Notes: generated by a model from the sequence alone, not told the origin. Counted from the stretch's first letter, positions 1 to 8,369 are shown. The stretch is 64,000 bases of DNA from Amycolatopsis bartoniae (GCF_014191255.1 NZ_JACHWH010000002.1:868001-932000); one strand, 5' to 3'. Program-made: numbers and translations.

Positions 1-267
1 CAACACCGCCATGGTCACGTACCCGCCCATCGAGCAGCCACCGAGCACGACCCGGTCGAGCTCCAGCCGGTCCAGCAGCGCGACCACGTCTCTGGCGGCG
101 TCCTCCAGGCTGGGCGCGCGGTCGGTGTCCGGCAGCGGCGTGCGGCCGAGGCCCCGCTGGTCCGGCGTGATCAACCGGCCGTGGGCGGCCAGCGGCGCGC
201 GCACGGAGTTCCACATCCGGGCGTCGACGGGGAAGGCGTGCAGTAGGAGCAGCGGGAGGTCGGCCAT
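1..267 (-). CDS. alpha/beta hydrolase, N-terminal part (runs off window)
   Basis: Read on the minus strand from the ATG at 267, this gives 89 residues that are open to the window edge. It starts MADLPLLLLHAFPVDARMW and contains a nucleophile elbow GGCSMGGY (GxSxG) near residue 80. It also has the typical HAFP oxyanion stretch and a DQRGLG turn. These are hallmarks of the alpha/beta hydrolase fold (esterase, lipase or haloperoxidase-like); substrate cannot be told. An in-frame ATG at 276 is an alternative start. It is divergent from the GNAT gene with about 40 bp between them. The catalytic Asp and His lie outside the window. Confidence 0.8.
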   Translation of the reverse strand, partial: MADLPLLLLHAFPVDARMWNSVRAPLAAHGRLITPDQRGLGRTPLPDTDRAPSLEDAARDVVALLDRLELDRVVLGGCSMGGYVTMAVL

Positions 268-307
268 GACGCCCATTCTGTCGGAGGGGCGCGCTAGCGT
301 CCTGCCT

Positions 308-805
308 GTGTTCTCCGAGATCCGCACCGAGCGGCTCCTGCTGCGCCGGCTCACCGAAGCCGACCGTGCGGACGTGGTGCGCATCCAGACCGACCCGAGG
401 ACCAACGTGCACCACCCCAGGCCGCCGGACGAGGAGGAGAGTGACGCGAAGTTCGACTCGTGGCTCGACGACTGGGCCACGCACGGGTTCGGCTACCTGC
501 CGGTGCGCGCGTTGTCCGGGCAGGTGCTCGGCGTCGGGGGGCTGCAGCTGCGGGTGTTCGGCGCGGAGGAGGTGCTGAACCTCTACTACCGGTTCCTCCC
601 CGAGGCGTGGGGCCGCGGGTACGCGACGGAGATGGCCGAGGCGGTGATCGCGTGGGCGGAGGAGGCGGTACCGGAGTACCCGGTGCAGATCAGCGTGAGC
701 GTGACGAACCAGCCGTCGCTGAACGTCGCGAAGCGGCTGGGGTTCGCGACGTTCGCCGAGACGCTCCACGAAGGCGCCATCACGCGCCACTTCCGCCGGG
801 ACTGA
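308..805 (+). CDS. GNAT family N-acetyltransferase (RimJ/RimL-like)
   Basis: A 165-residue acetyltransferase starting at GTG 308 (VFSEIRTERLLLRRLTEAD). The ERLLLRRL opening is the classic RimJ/RimL-type beta1 strand. The acetyl-CoA site is in WGRGYATEMAEAVI, a Q/RxxGxG/A-type loop, and SVTNQPSLNVAKRLGF is the C-terminal motif B region. Members acetylate amino groups of proteins, antibiotics or small molecules; the substrate here is unknown. The open frame extends upstream to ATG 11, but that part is antisense to the hydrolase and has no GNAT character, so the GTG start is preferred. Confidence 0.85.
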   Translation: MFSEIRTERLLLRRLTEADRADVVRIQTDPRTNVHHPRPPDEEESDAKFDSWLDDWATHGFGYLPVRALSGQVLGVGGLQLRVFGAEEVLNLYYRFLPEAWGRGYATEMAEAVIAWAEEAVPEYPVQISVSVTNQPSLNVAKRLGFATFAETLHEGAITRHFRRD

Positions 806-953
806 GAACTTGACCGTGTGCCGCAAGGGAAATCCCGGCCTACGGCCACAGGGCCGCGCGCCAGGCCCGGCACGACCAGCGGGAGACCGCCGAAGTGAGC
901 GTGCGCGACATCCTGCGCATGGCCACGCAGCGGTTGCGATCGCTGACCGCTCG

Positions 954-1244
954 TTAACGCTTCCGAGTGGGACGGCGGCGTTCGCGTGCCTGCCAGCAGG
1001 CCCGGTGCCAGTGCCTGCGGTCGGCCACCGAGCCCGTCTCGTCCGCGGGCCACGCCACCACGTGCGCGACGCCGGCGGGAATCTCCTGGTCGCAGCCAGG
1101 GCAGCGGTAGATCTTCGTGGCCTGGCTGCCGGGCACCGTGCGCACGAGCCACTCGCCGTCCGAACCGGACTCCGTGCGGGCCCAGCCGGTGGCCGCCCCG
1201 AGCTCGACGGGACGGCCACGGTGTGGTTTGTTGCGGCGCGGCAC
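954..1244 (-). CDS. small zinc-ribbon-like conserved actinobacterial protein
   Basis: A 96-residue basic protein with GTG start at 1244. A CPGC pair (YRCPGCDQEIPAG) and a later H-W-H-x-x-C cluster (RRHWHRACW) could form a zinc-binding fold. Similar actinobacterial proteins are often labelled 'ATP/GTP-binding protein', but no P-loop is visible here, so that label is not supported. The start codon directly abuts the stop of the upstream MFS gene (stop 1245-1247), so the two are probably co-transcribed. Function unknown. Confidence 0.7.
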   Translation of the reverse strand: MPRRNKPHRGRPVELGAATGWARTESGSDGEWLVRTVPGSQATKIYRCPGCDQEIPAGVAHVVAWPADETGSVADRRHWHRACWQARERRRPTRKR

Positions 1245-2675
1245 CTACCGCACAGTACTGGGGCGCCGGAACGTCAGCGCGACGAGGAACGTGAGCCCGG
1301 CGATCACGGCCGAGACGACGAACGCGTGCGTCATGCCGGTGACCAGAACCTCCCGCGGTGAGCCGGTGGCGTGCCGGGTCGCGGAGCCGAAGACGGTGAC
1401 CAGGATCGCCAGGCCGAGGGTCGCGCCGGTCTGCTGCATGGTCTGCAGCACCCCGCCCGCCGCGCCCGCGTCCCGCGGCGGCACGGTCGCCATGACGATC
1501 ACGTTCAGCGGCGAGAAGGCCAGCCCCATGCCGAGCCCCATCAGCAGCATCGGCACGAGCAGCAGCGGGAAGTACCCGCTGTCCACGGAAAGCCGCGTCA
1601 GCAGCACCAGCCCGGCGGCCATCAGCGTGGTGCCGACGAGCGCGACCGGCTTGGGCCCGAAGCGCGGCAGCAGGCGCGGGATCAGCCGGCTCGTGCCGAA
1701 CACCAGCAGCGCCATCGGCAGGAACGCGAACCCGGTCGCGAGTGCCCCGTAGCCGCGCACCTCCTGCACGTACTGCGCGAGGAAGAAGAACATCGACATC
1801 CCCGCCATCGGCCCGAGGAAGAAGTTCGCGTACGCCGATGCCCGGTTGCGGTCGGCGAACAGGCGCAGTGGCAGCAGCGGCTGGGCGGTGCGCAGCTCGA
1901 CGACGAAGAACACGACGAGCAGGACGACGCCCGCGGCGAGCGAAAGCAGCGTGGTGCGATCGCCCCAACCGTCGCTGGCGGCACGGATGAAGCCGTACAC
2001 CACGGCGGCCACGCCACCCGTCGCGGTGACGGCGCCGGGCAGGTCGAGCCTGCTCGGGTGGCGTTCCGGCTCCCGGAGATGACGTGCGGCGAGCGCGACC
2101 GCCGCGACGCCGAAGGGCACGTTGATGAACAGCACCCACCGCCACGACAGCCATTCGGTGAGCAGGCCGCCGAGGATCAGGCCGACCGCGAAACCGGCGC
2201 TGGCCATGCCGGAGAACAGGGCGAGGGCGCGCAGCCGCGCCTTGGGTTCGGTGAACGTGGTGGTGAGCAGGGCGAGCGTGCTCGGTCCGGCGGCCGCGGC
2301 GCCGAGCCCCTGCGCGATGCGGGCGATGAGCAGCCACGTCGAGGACTCGGCGAAGCCGCCGGCGAACGAGGCGAGCGTGAACAGCGTCAGGCCGCCGATG
2401 AAGACGCGGCGGCGGCCGAACAGGTCGCCCGCGCGGCCGCCGAGCAGCAGCAGGCCGCCGAAGACGAGGGTGTAGGCGTTGATCACCCAGGACAGCGAGG
2501 TCGCGCTGAAGTGCAGGTCGGCCTGGATGCGCGGCAGCGCCACGTTCATCACCGTGGCGTCGAGGATGATCATCAGCTGACAGGCCAGCAGGGTGGCCAG
2601 GACGATGCCGGGCCGGTGCGGCCGGACGTCCGGGGCGAGCGCCGCAGCGTTCGCGGACAGCGTTCTTTCAGGCAA
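1245..2675 (-). CDS. MFS drug exporter, DHA2/EmrB type
   Basis: A 476-residue membrane protein with about 14 predicted hydrophobic helices, as expected for the DHA2 (14-TMS) proton/drug antiporters. The first helix carries LDATVMNVALPRI, the DHA2 motif D1, followed by GRAGDLFGRRRVF (motif A) and RIAQGLGAAAAGP (motif C-like). The TTG at 2675 is chosen as start: GGAG lies six bases upstream. An in-frame ATG at 2738 sits inside the -10 hexamer of the likely promoter and cannot be the translated start. The divergent TetR regulator suggests a substrate-inducible efflux pair. Confidence 0.88.
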   Translation of the reverse strand: MPERTLSANAAALAPDVRPHRPGIVLATLLACQLMIILDATVMNVALPRIQADLHFSATSLSWVINAYTLVFGGLLLLGGRAGDLFGRRRVFIGGLTLFTLASFAGGFAESSTWLLIARIAQGLGAAAAGPSTLALLTTTFTEPKARLRALALFSGMASAGFAVGLILGGLLTEWLSWRWVLFINVPFGVAAVALAARHLREPERHPSRLDLPGAVTATGGVAAVVYGFIRAASDGWGDRTTLLSLAAGVVLLVVFFVVELRTAQPLLPLRLFADRNRASAYANFFLGPMAGMSMFFFLAQYVQEVRGYGALATGFAFLPMALLVFGTSRLIPRLLPRFGPKPVALVGTTLMAAGLVLLTRLSVDSGYFPLLLVPMLLMGLGMGLAFSPLNVIVMATVPPRDAGAAGGVLQTMQQTGATLGLAILVTVFGSATRHATGSPREVLVTGMTHAFVVSAVIAGLTFLVALTFRRPSTVR

Positions 2676-2722
2676 GAAGTGCTCCAGTGAATGCGCGAAA
2701 TCAAGCGGACGGACTCTCCGCT

Positions 2723-2763
2723 TCCATGGAGCTATCATATGGAGGATGTCTCCGGTTGTGCAA
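2723..2763 (-). promoter_or_regulatory. promoter of the MFS exporter with an overlapping dyad (possible TetR operator)
   Basis: On the minus strand TTGCAC (2763-2758) and TATGAT (2739-2734) are separated by 18 bp, a good sigma70-type promoter for the exporter. The sequence TCCAT-N11-ATGGA (2723-2743) is an inverted repeat covering the -10 region. This is where a TetR-family repressor encoded divergently would be expected to bind. Operator assignment is inference. Confidence 0.55.
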
Positions 2764-2803
2764 CCCTATTCGGAGATTCCGTCCGTTTCCAGGAGGAGGG
2801 TCC

Positions 2804-3370
2804 GTGGGATCAACGCCGACGCCACGCCCGATGCGCGCCGACGCCCGCCGCAACTACGAGCGGATCGTCGAGGTGGCGCGGGAGGTCTTCCGAGAGCACG
2901 GGCCCGAGGCGCCGCTGGACGACGTGGCGCGGCGGGCCTGCGTGGGGCCGGGCACGCTGTACCGGCACTTCCCGAACCGGGAGGAGCTGATCGCGGCGGT
3001 GTACCGGGCGGACCTCGAGGCCCTGGCCGACCAGGCGTACGACCTCGCGGAGCGGCTGGAGCCCGGTGAGGCGCTCACCGAGTGGCTGCGGGTGCAGGTG
3101 GGCTTCGCGCTGCACAAGCGCGGTCTCGCGGCGAAGCTCAAGGCCGCGATGGACCGCGACGCGGAGGGGTTCGCCCTGTGCAAGACGAAGCTCAACGAGG
3201 CTGCGGCGACCCTGGTGAAGGCGGCGCAGGACGCGGGCGCGATCCGGCAGGACGTGCGGCCGCGCGACCTGCAGCTGATGGCGCACGGCATAGGCGTGGC
3301 CACGGAGGCGACGCCCGACGCGGCGGAACGCCTGCTGACGGTGATGCTGGACGGTCTACGGCCGCAGTGA
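2804..3370 (+). CDS. TetR family transcriptional regulator
   Basis: A 188-residue repressor. The N-terminal helix-turn-helix (about residues 15-60) reads ARRNYERIVEVAREVF ... DDVARRACVGPGTLYRHFP, the standard TetR DNA-binding motif, followed by an alpha-helical ligand domain. The start GTG 2804 is preceded by AGGAGG seven bases upstream; longer in-frame starts would extend into the promoter of the divergent gene. It lies back-to-back with the DHA2 exporter, which it probably represses until an exported compound binds. The ligand is unknown. Confidence 0.87.
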   Translation: MGSTPTPRPMRADARRNYERIVEVAREVFREHGPEAPLDDVARRACVGPGTLYRHFPNREELIAAVYRADLEALADQAYDLAERLEPGEALTEWLRVQVGFALHKRGLAAKLKAAMDRDAEGFALCKTKLNEAAATLVKAAQDAGAIRQDVRPRDLQLMAHGIGVATEATPDAAERLLTVMLDGLRPQ

Positions 3371-3396
3371 GGGCTGGGTAACGCCGCCGCCCGGGC

Positions 3397-4530
3397 TCAC
3401 TCGCGGTGGGCCAGCGCCAGCGGGACCAGCTGTTCGGCGGTCGTGAGGGAGCCATGCTGGCCGATGAGCGACGACTCGATCGGTTCCGCCTCGCGACGGA
3501 GCAGGCCGAAGCGGTCGCGGGCCGCCACGACGACGTCTCCGATCCTCGGCCGCACCCGGTCGCTCACCCGCGGCCCGAACCACCCCGCCTCGATCGCCTC
3601 GTCGCGCGTCACCACCCAGGCGCAGCCGGCCAGCTCCGCGCGCCACGCCGCGAGCACGTCCGCCAGCGCCCCTTCCCGCGCGTACACGTGCCGCGCCCGC
3701 ACCTCGCCCGCGATCGTGCGCACGCCGTCGAGCAGCTGCGGCATCGCGTCCAGGTCCACCGCCGTCCGGTCGACCGCCACCATTCCGTGGTCGGCCACCA
3801 CCGCCAGCGCCCGCCCCGGCGTCAGCCCGTCCACAATGGACTCGACGAGCCGGTCGACCTGGCGCAGCTGCATCCGCCAGGCGGGTGAGCCCGGGCCGTA
3901 CAGGTGCCCGAGCTGGTCGAGCTGGCTGTGGTAGGCGTAGCAGAACCCGGGCGCGGTCTCCAGCACCCGCAGCACCGACGCGGCGAGGTCCCCGAGCGCG
4001 TGCACCCCCACGTACTCGCCCCCGCGCTGCACCGCCTCGGTCAGCGCCGACTTCGCGAACTGGGCCTCCGACACGACAGTCGCCCGCACCCCCGCCGCCG
4101 CGGCCCGCGCGAACGTCGTCGGCAGCGGCTGGACGTCCTGCGGCGGCAGCCGGTCACGCAGGTCCGGCCCGCCCGGGTGCCCGGACCAGCGCAGCGCGTT
4201 CAGCACGCCCGCCCCGGGCACCTCGAAGGTGTAACCCGTCATGCCGTGCTCGCCCGACGCGACGCCCGTGCCGATCGCCGCCAGCCCCGCCGCCGTCGTG
4301 GACGGATAGCCGACCTGCAGCGGGCTGCGGTTCAACGCCGCCAGCACCGGCGCGTCGGCCGCGTGCTGCTCCAGCAGCTCCCAGCCGAGCCCGTCGACGA
4401 GCAGCACGCAGGCAGCCGACACCGTCGGGAGGTCCAGCGTGTTCGCGAACCCGGGCACCCCGAGCACCGCGAGCACGGAGGGCACGACCTGCGCCAGGTG
4501 GGGGCGGTTTCCGACGGTAGGCAGCTCCAC
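3397..4530 (-). CDS. alkaline phosphatase superfamily protein (nucleotide pyrophosphatase/phosphodiesterase-like)
   Basis: A 377-residue protein from GTG 4530. Superfamily metal ligands and the nucleophile are visible: VLLVDGLGWELL (Asp ligand), YPSTTAAGL (Ser/Thr nucleophile), and VVADHGMVAVD (Asp-His ligands). A conserved HGMTGY block follows the nucleophile. This pattern matches the actinobacterial nucleotide pyrophosphatase/phosphodiesterase group. No signal peptide or membrane segment is evident, so the protein is probably cytoplasmic. Substrate unknown. It is divergent from the small FmdB gene with about 57 bp between starts. Confidence 0.82.
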   Translation of the reverse strand: MELPTVGNRPHLAQVVPSVLAVLGVPGFANTLDLPTVSAACVLLVDGLGWELLEQHAADAPVLAALNRSPLQVGYPSTTAAGLAAIGTGVASGEHGMTGYTFEVPGAGVLNALRWSGHPGGPDLRDRLPPQDVQPLPTTFARAAAAGVRATVVSEAQFAKSALTEAVQRGGEYVGVHALGDLAASVLRVLETAPGFCYAYHSQLDQLGHLYGPGSPAWRMQLRQVDRLVESIVDGLTPGRALAVVADHGMVAVDRTAVDLDAMPQLLDGVRTIAGEVRARHVYAREGALADVLAAWRAELAGCAWVVTRDEAIEAGWFGPRVSDRVRPRIGDVVVAARDRFGLLRREAEPIESSLIGQHGSLTTAEQLVPLALAHRE

Positions 4531-4587
4531 GGTCCCAGCTTGGCAGGGACCCCTCCCGCCGCGCACTTCCAGCGGGATAATGGCGGC

Positions 4588-4797
4588 ATGCCGACCTACG
4601 CCTACCGCTGCCGCGAGTGCACGGAGACCTTCGAGGTGAACCGCCCGATGAGCGAGTCCGCCGCGCCCGCGACCTGCCCGGAGGGGCACGCGGACACCGT
4701 CAAGCTGCTCACCACCGTGGCCCTCACCGGCTCGGCCGGCGCCCCGGCCCCCACGGGCGGCGGCTGCTGCGGCGGCGCCTGCGGCTGCGGAAACTGA
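4588..4797 (+). CDS. FmdB family zinc-ribbon regulatory protein
   Basis: A 69-residue protein starting MPTYAYRCRECTETFEV, the signature of FmdB/CxxC_CxxC_SSSS proteins. CxxC at residues 8-11 and a second CPEGH pair form the zinc ribbon. The C-terminus is Gly/Cys-rich (GGGCCGGACGCGN). The family is named after a putative regulator of formamidase genes; its role in actinobacteria is not established. Transcription converges on dhaM, and a structured repeat element occupies the space between. Confidence 0.8.
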   Translation: MPTYAYRCRECTETFEVNRPMSESAAPATCPEGHADTVKLLTTVALTGSAGAPAPTGGGCCGGACGCGN

Positions 4798-4810
4798 CAC
4801 TCCACAGTGG

Positions 4811-4965
4811 ACGGCGGCCAGCCGCTTCAGGTGGGGCCGTCAACCGGCACCGCCGCGGGTTCTGAGGGAGCTTCTCGCGAGGACAGCGCCGACGTGGTGA
4901 CCTGGAGGTCATGAGTCGGCGATCCCGGAGCGAGAAGCTTCCTCAGGTTCCGCTACCCGCACCGG
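4811..4965. repeat. structured inverted-repeat element, copy 1
   Basis: Arms CTGAGGGAGCTTCTCGC (4862-4878) and GCGAGAAGCTTCCTCAG (4930-4946) pair over 17 positions with a single G-U wobble. GCGGGT (4855-4860) with ACCCGC (4955-4960) extends the stem, and CGCC/GGCG continues it inward. A second copy at 23412-23614 has the same layout, conserved single-stranded words (GAGGACAGCGCC, GGTCATGAG, GGCGATCCC) and compensatory stem changes. It fills the gap between the convergent fmdB and dhaM genes. It may be a repeated 3'-UTR RNA structure or a small non-autonomous mobile element. Confidence 0.75.
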
Positions 4966-4988
4966 CCGTCAAGCCTTGAAAACCCTCT

Positions 4989-5669
4989 TTATTCCTCGCC
5001 GAAGTTGCTCTCGACGAGGTCCTGGACGGTGCGGAGGGCCTGAGCTGCCTGTGCGCCGCGGGCCCGGACCTCGATCCGGTCGCCCTTGCGGGCCCCGAGT
5101 GACATCAGCGCCAGCACGCTGTGCGCGTCGGCCTCCTGCTCGCCCAGTGCCACGCTGACGTCGGCCTCGATGCCCGCCAGGCTGCGCGCCAGCACCGCCG
5201 CCGGCCGGGCGTGCAGGCCGACCTCGTTGCGCAGCTCCAGCTCGACGCTCTGCGCGTCCGCCCCTGCCGTGTCCTGCGGCGCCTCCAGGTCCGGCGCCGC
5301 GGCGGCCGCCGCCGCGGACAGCACGTCCGCCCGGCTCGCCCCACCCTGCGCCGCGACCGCGGCGGCCACCGCGCCCTCGACGAACGGCGCGTCGGCCACC
5401 ACCGCCGCCTCCGGGTCGGCCAGCGACTCGACCGCCAGCTCGGCCGTCATCTGCGCGCTGCCCAGGTCGTACAGCAACACGACCCCGGCGCCGCCGTCCG
5501 CCCGCTGCACGGCCGCGACGACCCGGTCGTAGTCCGTGCCGATACCGCCGTCGGGGAGCCCGCCCGCGGCTTCGATCGTCACGTCGGGCGCCATCTGCGC
5601 GGCGACCTCCGCGAGCCCCTCGGCGAGCTTCGCGCTGTGGGACACCAACACCAGTCCGACGCGGTTCAC
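4989..5669 (-). CDS. dhaM: dihydroxyacetone kinase phosphotransfer subunit DhaM (EIIA-Man plus HPr domains)
   Basis: 226 residues from GTG 5669. Residues 1-125 are the EIIA-mannose-like domain (VGLVLVSHSAKLAEGL with the phospho-accepting His, LLYDLGSAQM). Residues 140-226 form an HPr domain with NEVGLHARPAAVLA (His-15-type site) and a Ser-containing regulatory stretch. DhaM relays phosphate from the PTS to ADP bound on DhaL. The fused HPr means that only enzyme I would be needed from outside; no EI gene is in the window. It overlaps the dhaL stop by four bases (GTGA), so translation is likely coupled. Confidence 0.93.
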   Translation of the reverse strand: MNRVGLVLVSHSAKLAEGLAEVAAQMAPDVTIEAAGGLPDGGIGTDYDRVVAAVQRADGGAGVVLLYDLGSAQMTAELAVESLADPEAAVVADAPFVEGAVAAAVAAQGGASRADVLSAAAAAAAPDLEAPQDTAGADAQSVELELRNEVGLHARPAAVLARSLAGIEADVSVALGEQEADAHSVLALMSLGARKGDRIEVRARGAQAAQALRTVQDLVESNFGEE

Positions 5670-6283
5670 CGGGCCGCCTCCGCGAACGCGCCCAGCAGCA
5701 ACGACGTGGAGCGCGCACCCGGATCCAGGTGACCCGCGCTGCGCTCCCCCAGGTACGACGCCCGGCCCTTGCGCGCCACCAGGTCCACTGTGGACTCCGC
5801 ACCCCGCGCCGCGGCTTCCGCGGCCGCCTGCAGCACCGACGCGACGTCCGTACCCTTCTCCGCGGCCGCGACCGCGGGCAGCAGCGCGTCGACCATCGTC
5901 TTGTCGCCCTCGACCGCCTTGCCCCGCGCCTGCACGCCTTCCAGCGCGGCCCGCAGGCCCGCGACCACGGCGGCGGCGTCCAGTTCGGACGCGTTGCCGA
6001 CCGCTGTGGACGCACGCAGGAAAGCCGTGCCGTACAACGGACCCGCCGCGCCGCCGACCTTCGAGATCAACGTGGTGGCGGCGAGTTTCAGCACCGCGCC
6101 CGGCGTGTCCGGTACCGCGGCGTCGAGGGACGCCACGATCGCGGCGAACCCCCTGTTCAGGTTCTCGCCGTGGTCACCGTCGCCGATCGCGCGGTCCAGC
6201 TCGACCAGCTCGGCGCGGTGTTCGGCGACGACCTTCGCGGCGGCACGCAACGCAGCCGCGACCCCGTTCGCGGTGCAACTCAT
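5666..6283 (-). CDS. dhaL: dihydroxyacetone kinase ADP-binding subunit DhaL
   Basis: 205 residues from ATG 6283 (MSCTANGVAAALRAAA). AIGDGDHGENLNRGF supplies the Asp residues that coordinate the two Mg ions and the nucleotide. GGAAGPLYGTAFLRA and DLVARKGRASYLGERSAGH are standard DhaL blocks. DhaL holds ADP permanently as a phosphate carrier between DhaM and dihydroxyacetone on DhaK. It starts one base after the dhaK stop and overlaps dhaM, completing a tight dhaK-dhaL-dhaM operon. Confidence 0.93.
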   Translation of the reverse strand: MSCTANGVAAALRAAAKVVAEHRAELVELDRAIGDGDHGENLNRGFAAIVASLDAAVPDTPGAVLKLAATTLISKVGGAAGPLYGTAFLRASTAVGNASELDAAAVVAGLRAALEGVQARGKAVEGDKTMVDALLPAVAAAEKGTDVASVLQAAAEAAARGAESTVDLVARKGRASYLGERSAGHLDPGARSTSLLLGAFAEAAR

Positions 6284-6284
6284 G

Positions 6285-7286
6285 TCAGGCCCTCCAGCGC
6301 AGTGCGGCGGTGTCGACGGGAGCATCCCACAGCTCGGTCAGCTCATCGTCCAGTTTGAGCAGTGTCAGGCTGATTCCCTGCATCTCCAGGCTCGTGATGT
6401 ACGGCCCGACGAGCCGCCGCTCGACCGCGATGCCGCGGTCGGCCAGCAGCCGTTCGGCGATGCCGTGCGCCAGGTACAGCTCGACCGGCGGGGTGCCGCC
6501 CATCGAGTTGGTGAACAGCAGGACCCGGTCGCCCTCGGCGAACGGGAGGTCCTCGACGACGGCGTTCAGCATCCGCTCGACGAGTGCGTTCGCCGGCTCG
6601 ATCTTGATCCGCTCGCGCCCGGGCTCGCCGTGGATGCCGATGCCGAACTCGATCTCGTCGTCGGCGAGGGAGAAGCTGGGCTCACCGACGTGCGGGACGG
6701 TCGGCGCGGTGAGCGCGACACCGATCGAGCGGACCTGCCCGATCACCTTGCGCGCCAACGCTTCCACCGCGTCCAGCGAGTCGCCGCGCGCCGCCGCGGC
6801 GCCGGTCAGCTTCTCCAGCAGCACGGTGCCGCCGACGCCACGGCGACCCGCGGTGAACGTCGAGTCCGCCACGGCCACGTCGTCGTCGATCACGACACTG
6901 CGCACGTCCAGGCCCTCGGCGGCGGCCAGCTCGGCGGCCGTCTCGAAGTTGAGCACGTCGCCGGTGTAGTTCTTGACGATCAGCAGCGCGCCCGCGTCGG
7001 AAGTGGTGGCGGTGACCGCGGCCTGCACGGCGTCGGGCGTCGGGGAGGTGAACACCGCGCCCGGGACGGCCGCGTCGAGCATGCCGGGGCCGACGAAACC
7101 GGCGTGCAGTGGCTCGTGCCCGGAACCGCCACCGGAGATGATCGCGACCTTGCCCGCCACGGGGGCGTCGGCGCGGACCACCACGTCCGGTTCGTACTGG
7201 ACGCGCACGCGGTCCGCGTGCGCTGCGGCGAAACCACGCAGGGATTCGGTGACCACGTCCGCCGGATCGTTGATGACCTTCTTCAT
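6285..7286 (-). CDS. dhaK: dihydroxyacetone kinase substrate-binding subunit DhaK
   Basis: 333 residues, normal length for DhaK. IISGGGSGHEPLHAGFVG is the substrate pocket and GIGIHGEPG carries the histidine that forms a hemiaminal with dihydroxyacetone. VKNYTGDVLNFETAAE is also conserved. It is the first gene of the dhaKLM operon. GGAGG lies six bases from the ATG, and the 60-bp upstream gap holds two direct GGTAGA words 16 bp apart. The pathway converts dihydroxyacetone to dihydroxyacetone phosphate for glycolysis. No local glycerol dehydrogenase or DhaR/DhaS-like regulator is seen. Confidence 0.94.
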   Translation of the reverse strand: MKKVINDPADVVTESLRGFAAAHADRVRVQYEPDVVVRADAPVAGKVAIISGGGSGHEPLHAGFVGPGMLDAAVPGAVFTSPTPDAVQAAVTATTSDAGALLIVKNYTGDVLNFETAAELAAAEGLDVRSVVIDDDVAVADSTFTAGRRGVGGTVLLEKLTGAAAARGDSLDAVEALARKVIGQVRSIGVALTAPTVPHVGEPSFSLADDEIEFGIGIHGEPGRERIKIEPANALVERMLNAVVEDLPFAEGDRVLLFTNSMGGTPPVELYLAHGIAERLLADRGIAVERRLVGPYITSLEMQGISLTLLKLDDELTELWDAPVDTAALRWRA

Positions 7287-7346
7287 GCGCGCCTCCGTTG
7301 GCTTTCGATCTACCGCCTTCTGTCTACCTTCGTTTCCCTGGCCGCG

Positions 7347-8324
7347 CTACGGGTGCGGGAGCTTCGGCAGCAGCGCGTGCACCACCGTGAGCGCCTTGCC
7401 GCACGCGTCGTCGTTCCCGGCGTCGTCGTGGAAGTTGTCGTACTCGAACGACACCACCTCGCCGTGACCGTCCGAGGTCGGCCGGTGCAGCCACTCCACC
7501 GTGCACTCCTTGCCCGAATGGGTGTCGAGCTTCTGGTAGCCGGTGACGCCGCCGCCGAGGTCGACCGGGGTCTCACCGTCGTCGGCGGAGGGCAGGACCT
7601 TCTCGTCGAAGTCGAGGTAACCGGTGGCGGCACCACCGTCCCAGGTGCACCCGTGCATGCCGTACGGGGTGGGGTCGGAGCCGCGGCCGAGCACGTTCGT
7701 GATCGTCGTCTGGTCGACCAGCGTGCAGAAGTCCAGGTCGAGGAGCGAACCGGCGGGCCGCGACAGCTTGGTGGGGCTGCCGTGCAGGCGCCGCACCACG
7801 TTCCGCAGCGCGGTCTGCCCCGCCCCGCACGGGTCGCCGCCCTCGTAGGTGACGCCGACGGAGATCCCGTACCCCGGGCTCCGCGAGGTCAGGGCCGTGG
7901 CCGTGCACAGGTTCCCGTCCGGTCCGGAGACGCGCAGCGGCAGACCTTCGACAGTGCCGGAGGTGTCGCCGGTGCTGACCGCGATGTCGTCGAGCTGCAG
8001 GCTGACGTGGATCTTCTTGCCGCCCGCGTCGGTGACGTCGGCCGAGCACTGGCCGAGCGAGGAGGTGTCCTGCGAGCTCGTGTCCACACTGCCGAGGTCG
8101 GCGAGGTCCGAGGCGTCGAGCAGGGCGCACGGGTCGACGGTCCGCAGCGCCGCGAGCGAGACGGCGGCGTCGGTGATCGGCCCGTCCGGGGCGACCGAGG
8201 CGGTGACCGTGGTGCGCGGGAAGTTCTGCTTGCTCAGGTCGGGGCCGCACGCGGTGGCGAGCAGCGCCGCCAGCAGTACCGTCGCAACGAGACGAGGCCG
8301 GGCGGAACGGGCAGGAAAACGCAC
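7347..8324 (-). CDS. DUF3558 lipoprotein (two copies of the domain)
   Basis: 325 residues with a lipoprotein signal: a basic start, a hydrophobic run, then LLATAC with the lipidated Cys at about residue 26. Two repeats of a Cys-containing module follow, each starting with a 'D-x-C-x-L' block (VDPCALLDASDLADL and DLDFCTLVDQTTITNVL). This pattern is typical of DUF3558, a family abundant in Pseudonocardiaceae and mycobacteria. It is presumably anchored to the outer face of the membrane. Function unknown. It is co-directional with dhaK, 60 bp upstream of it. Confidence 0.8.
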   Translation of the reverse strand: MRFPARSARPRLVATVLLAALLATACGPDLSKQNFPRTTVTASVAPDGPITDAAVSLAALRTVDPCALLDASDLADLGSVDTSSQDTSSLGQCSADVTDAGGKKIHVSLQLDDIAVSTGDTSGTVEGLPLRVSGPDGNLCTATALTSRSPGYGISVGVTYEGGDPCGAGQTALRNVVRRLHGSPTKLSRPAGSLLDLDFCTLVDQTTITNVLGRGSDPTPYGMHGCTWDGGAATGYLDFDEKVLPSADDGETPVDLGGGVTGYQKLDTHSGKECTVEWLHRPTSDGHGEVVSFEYDNFHDDAGNDDACGKALTVVHALLPKLPHP

Positions 8325-8369
8325 GCCTGCACCGTAACCGCACCGGCCTCGCCCAGTACGTCGAACCTG

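Noticed and set aside
823-952. Short plus-strand frame ending VSVRDILRMATQRLRSLTAR
   Set aside because: The sequence looks protein-like but no start codon with a ribosome-binding site precedes it; a 20-residue piece from GTG 895 is too short to support.
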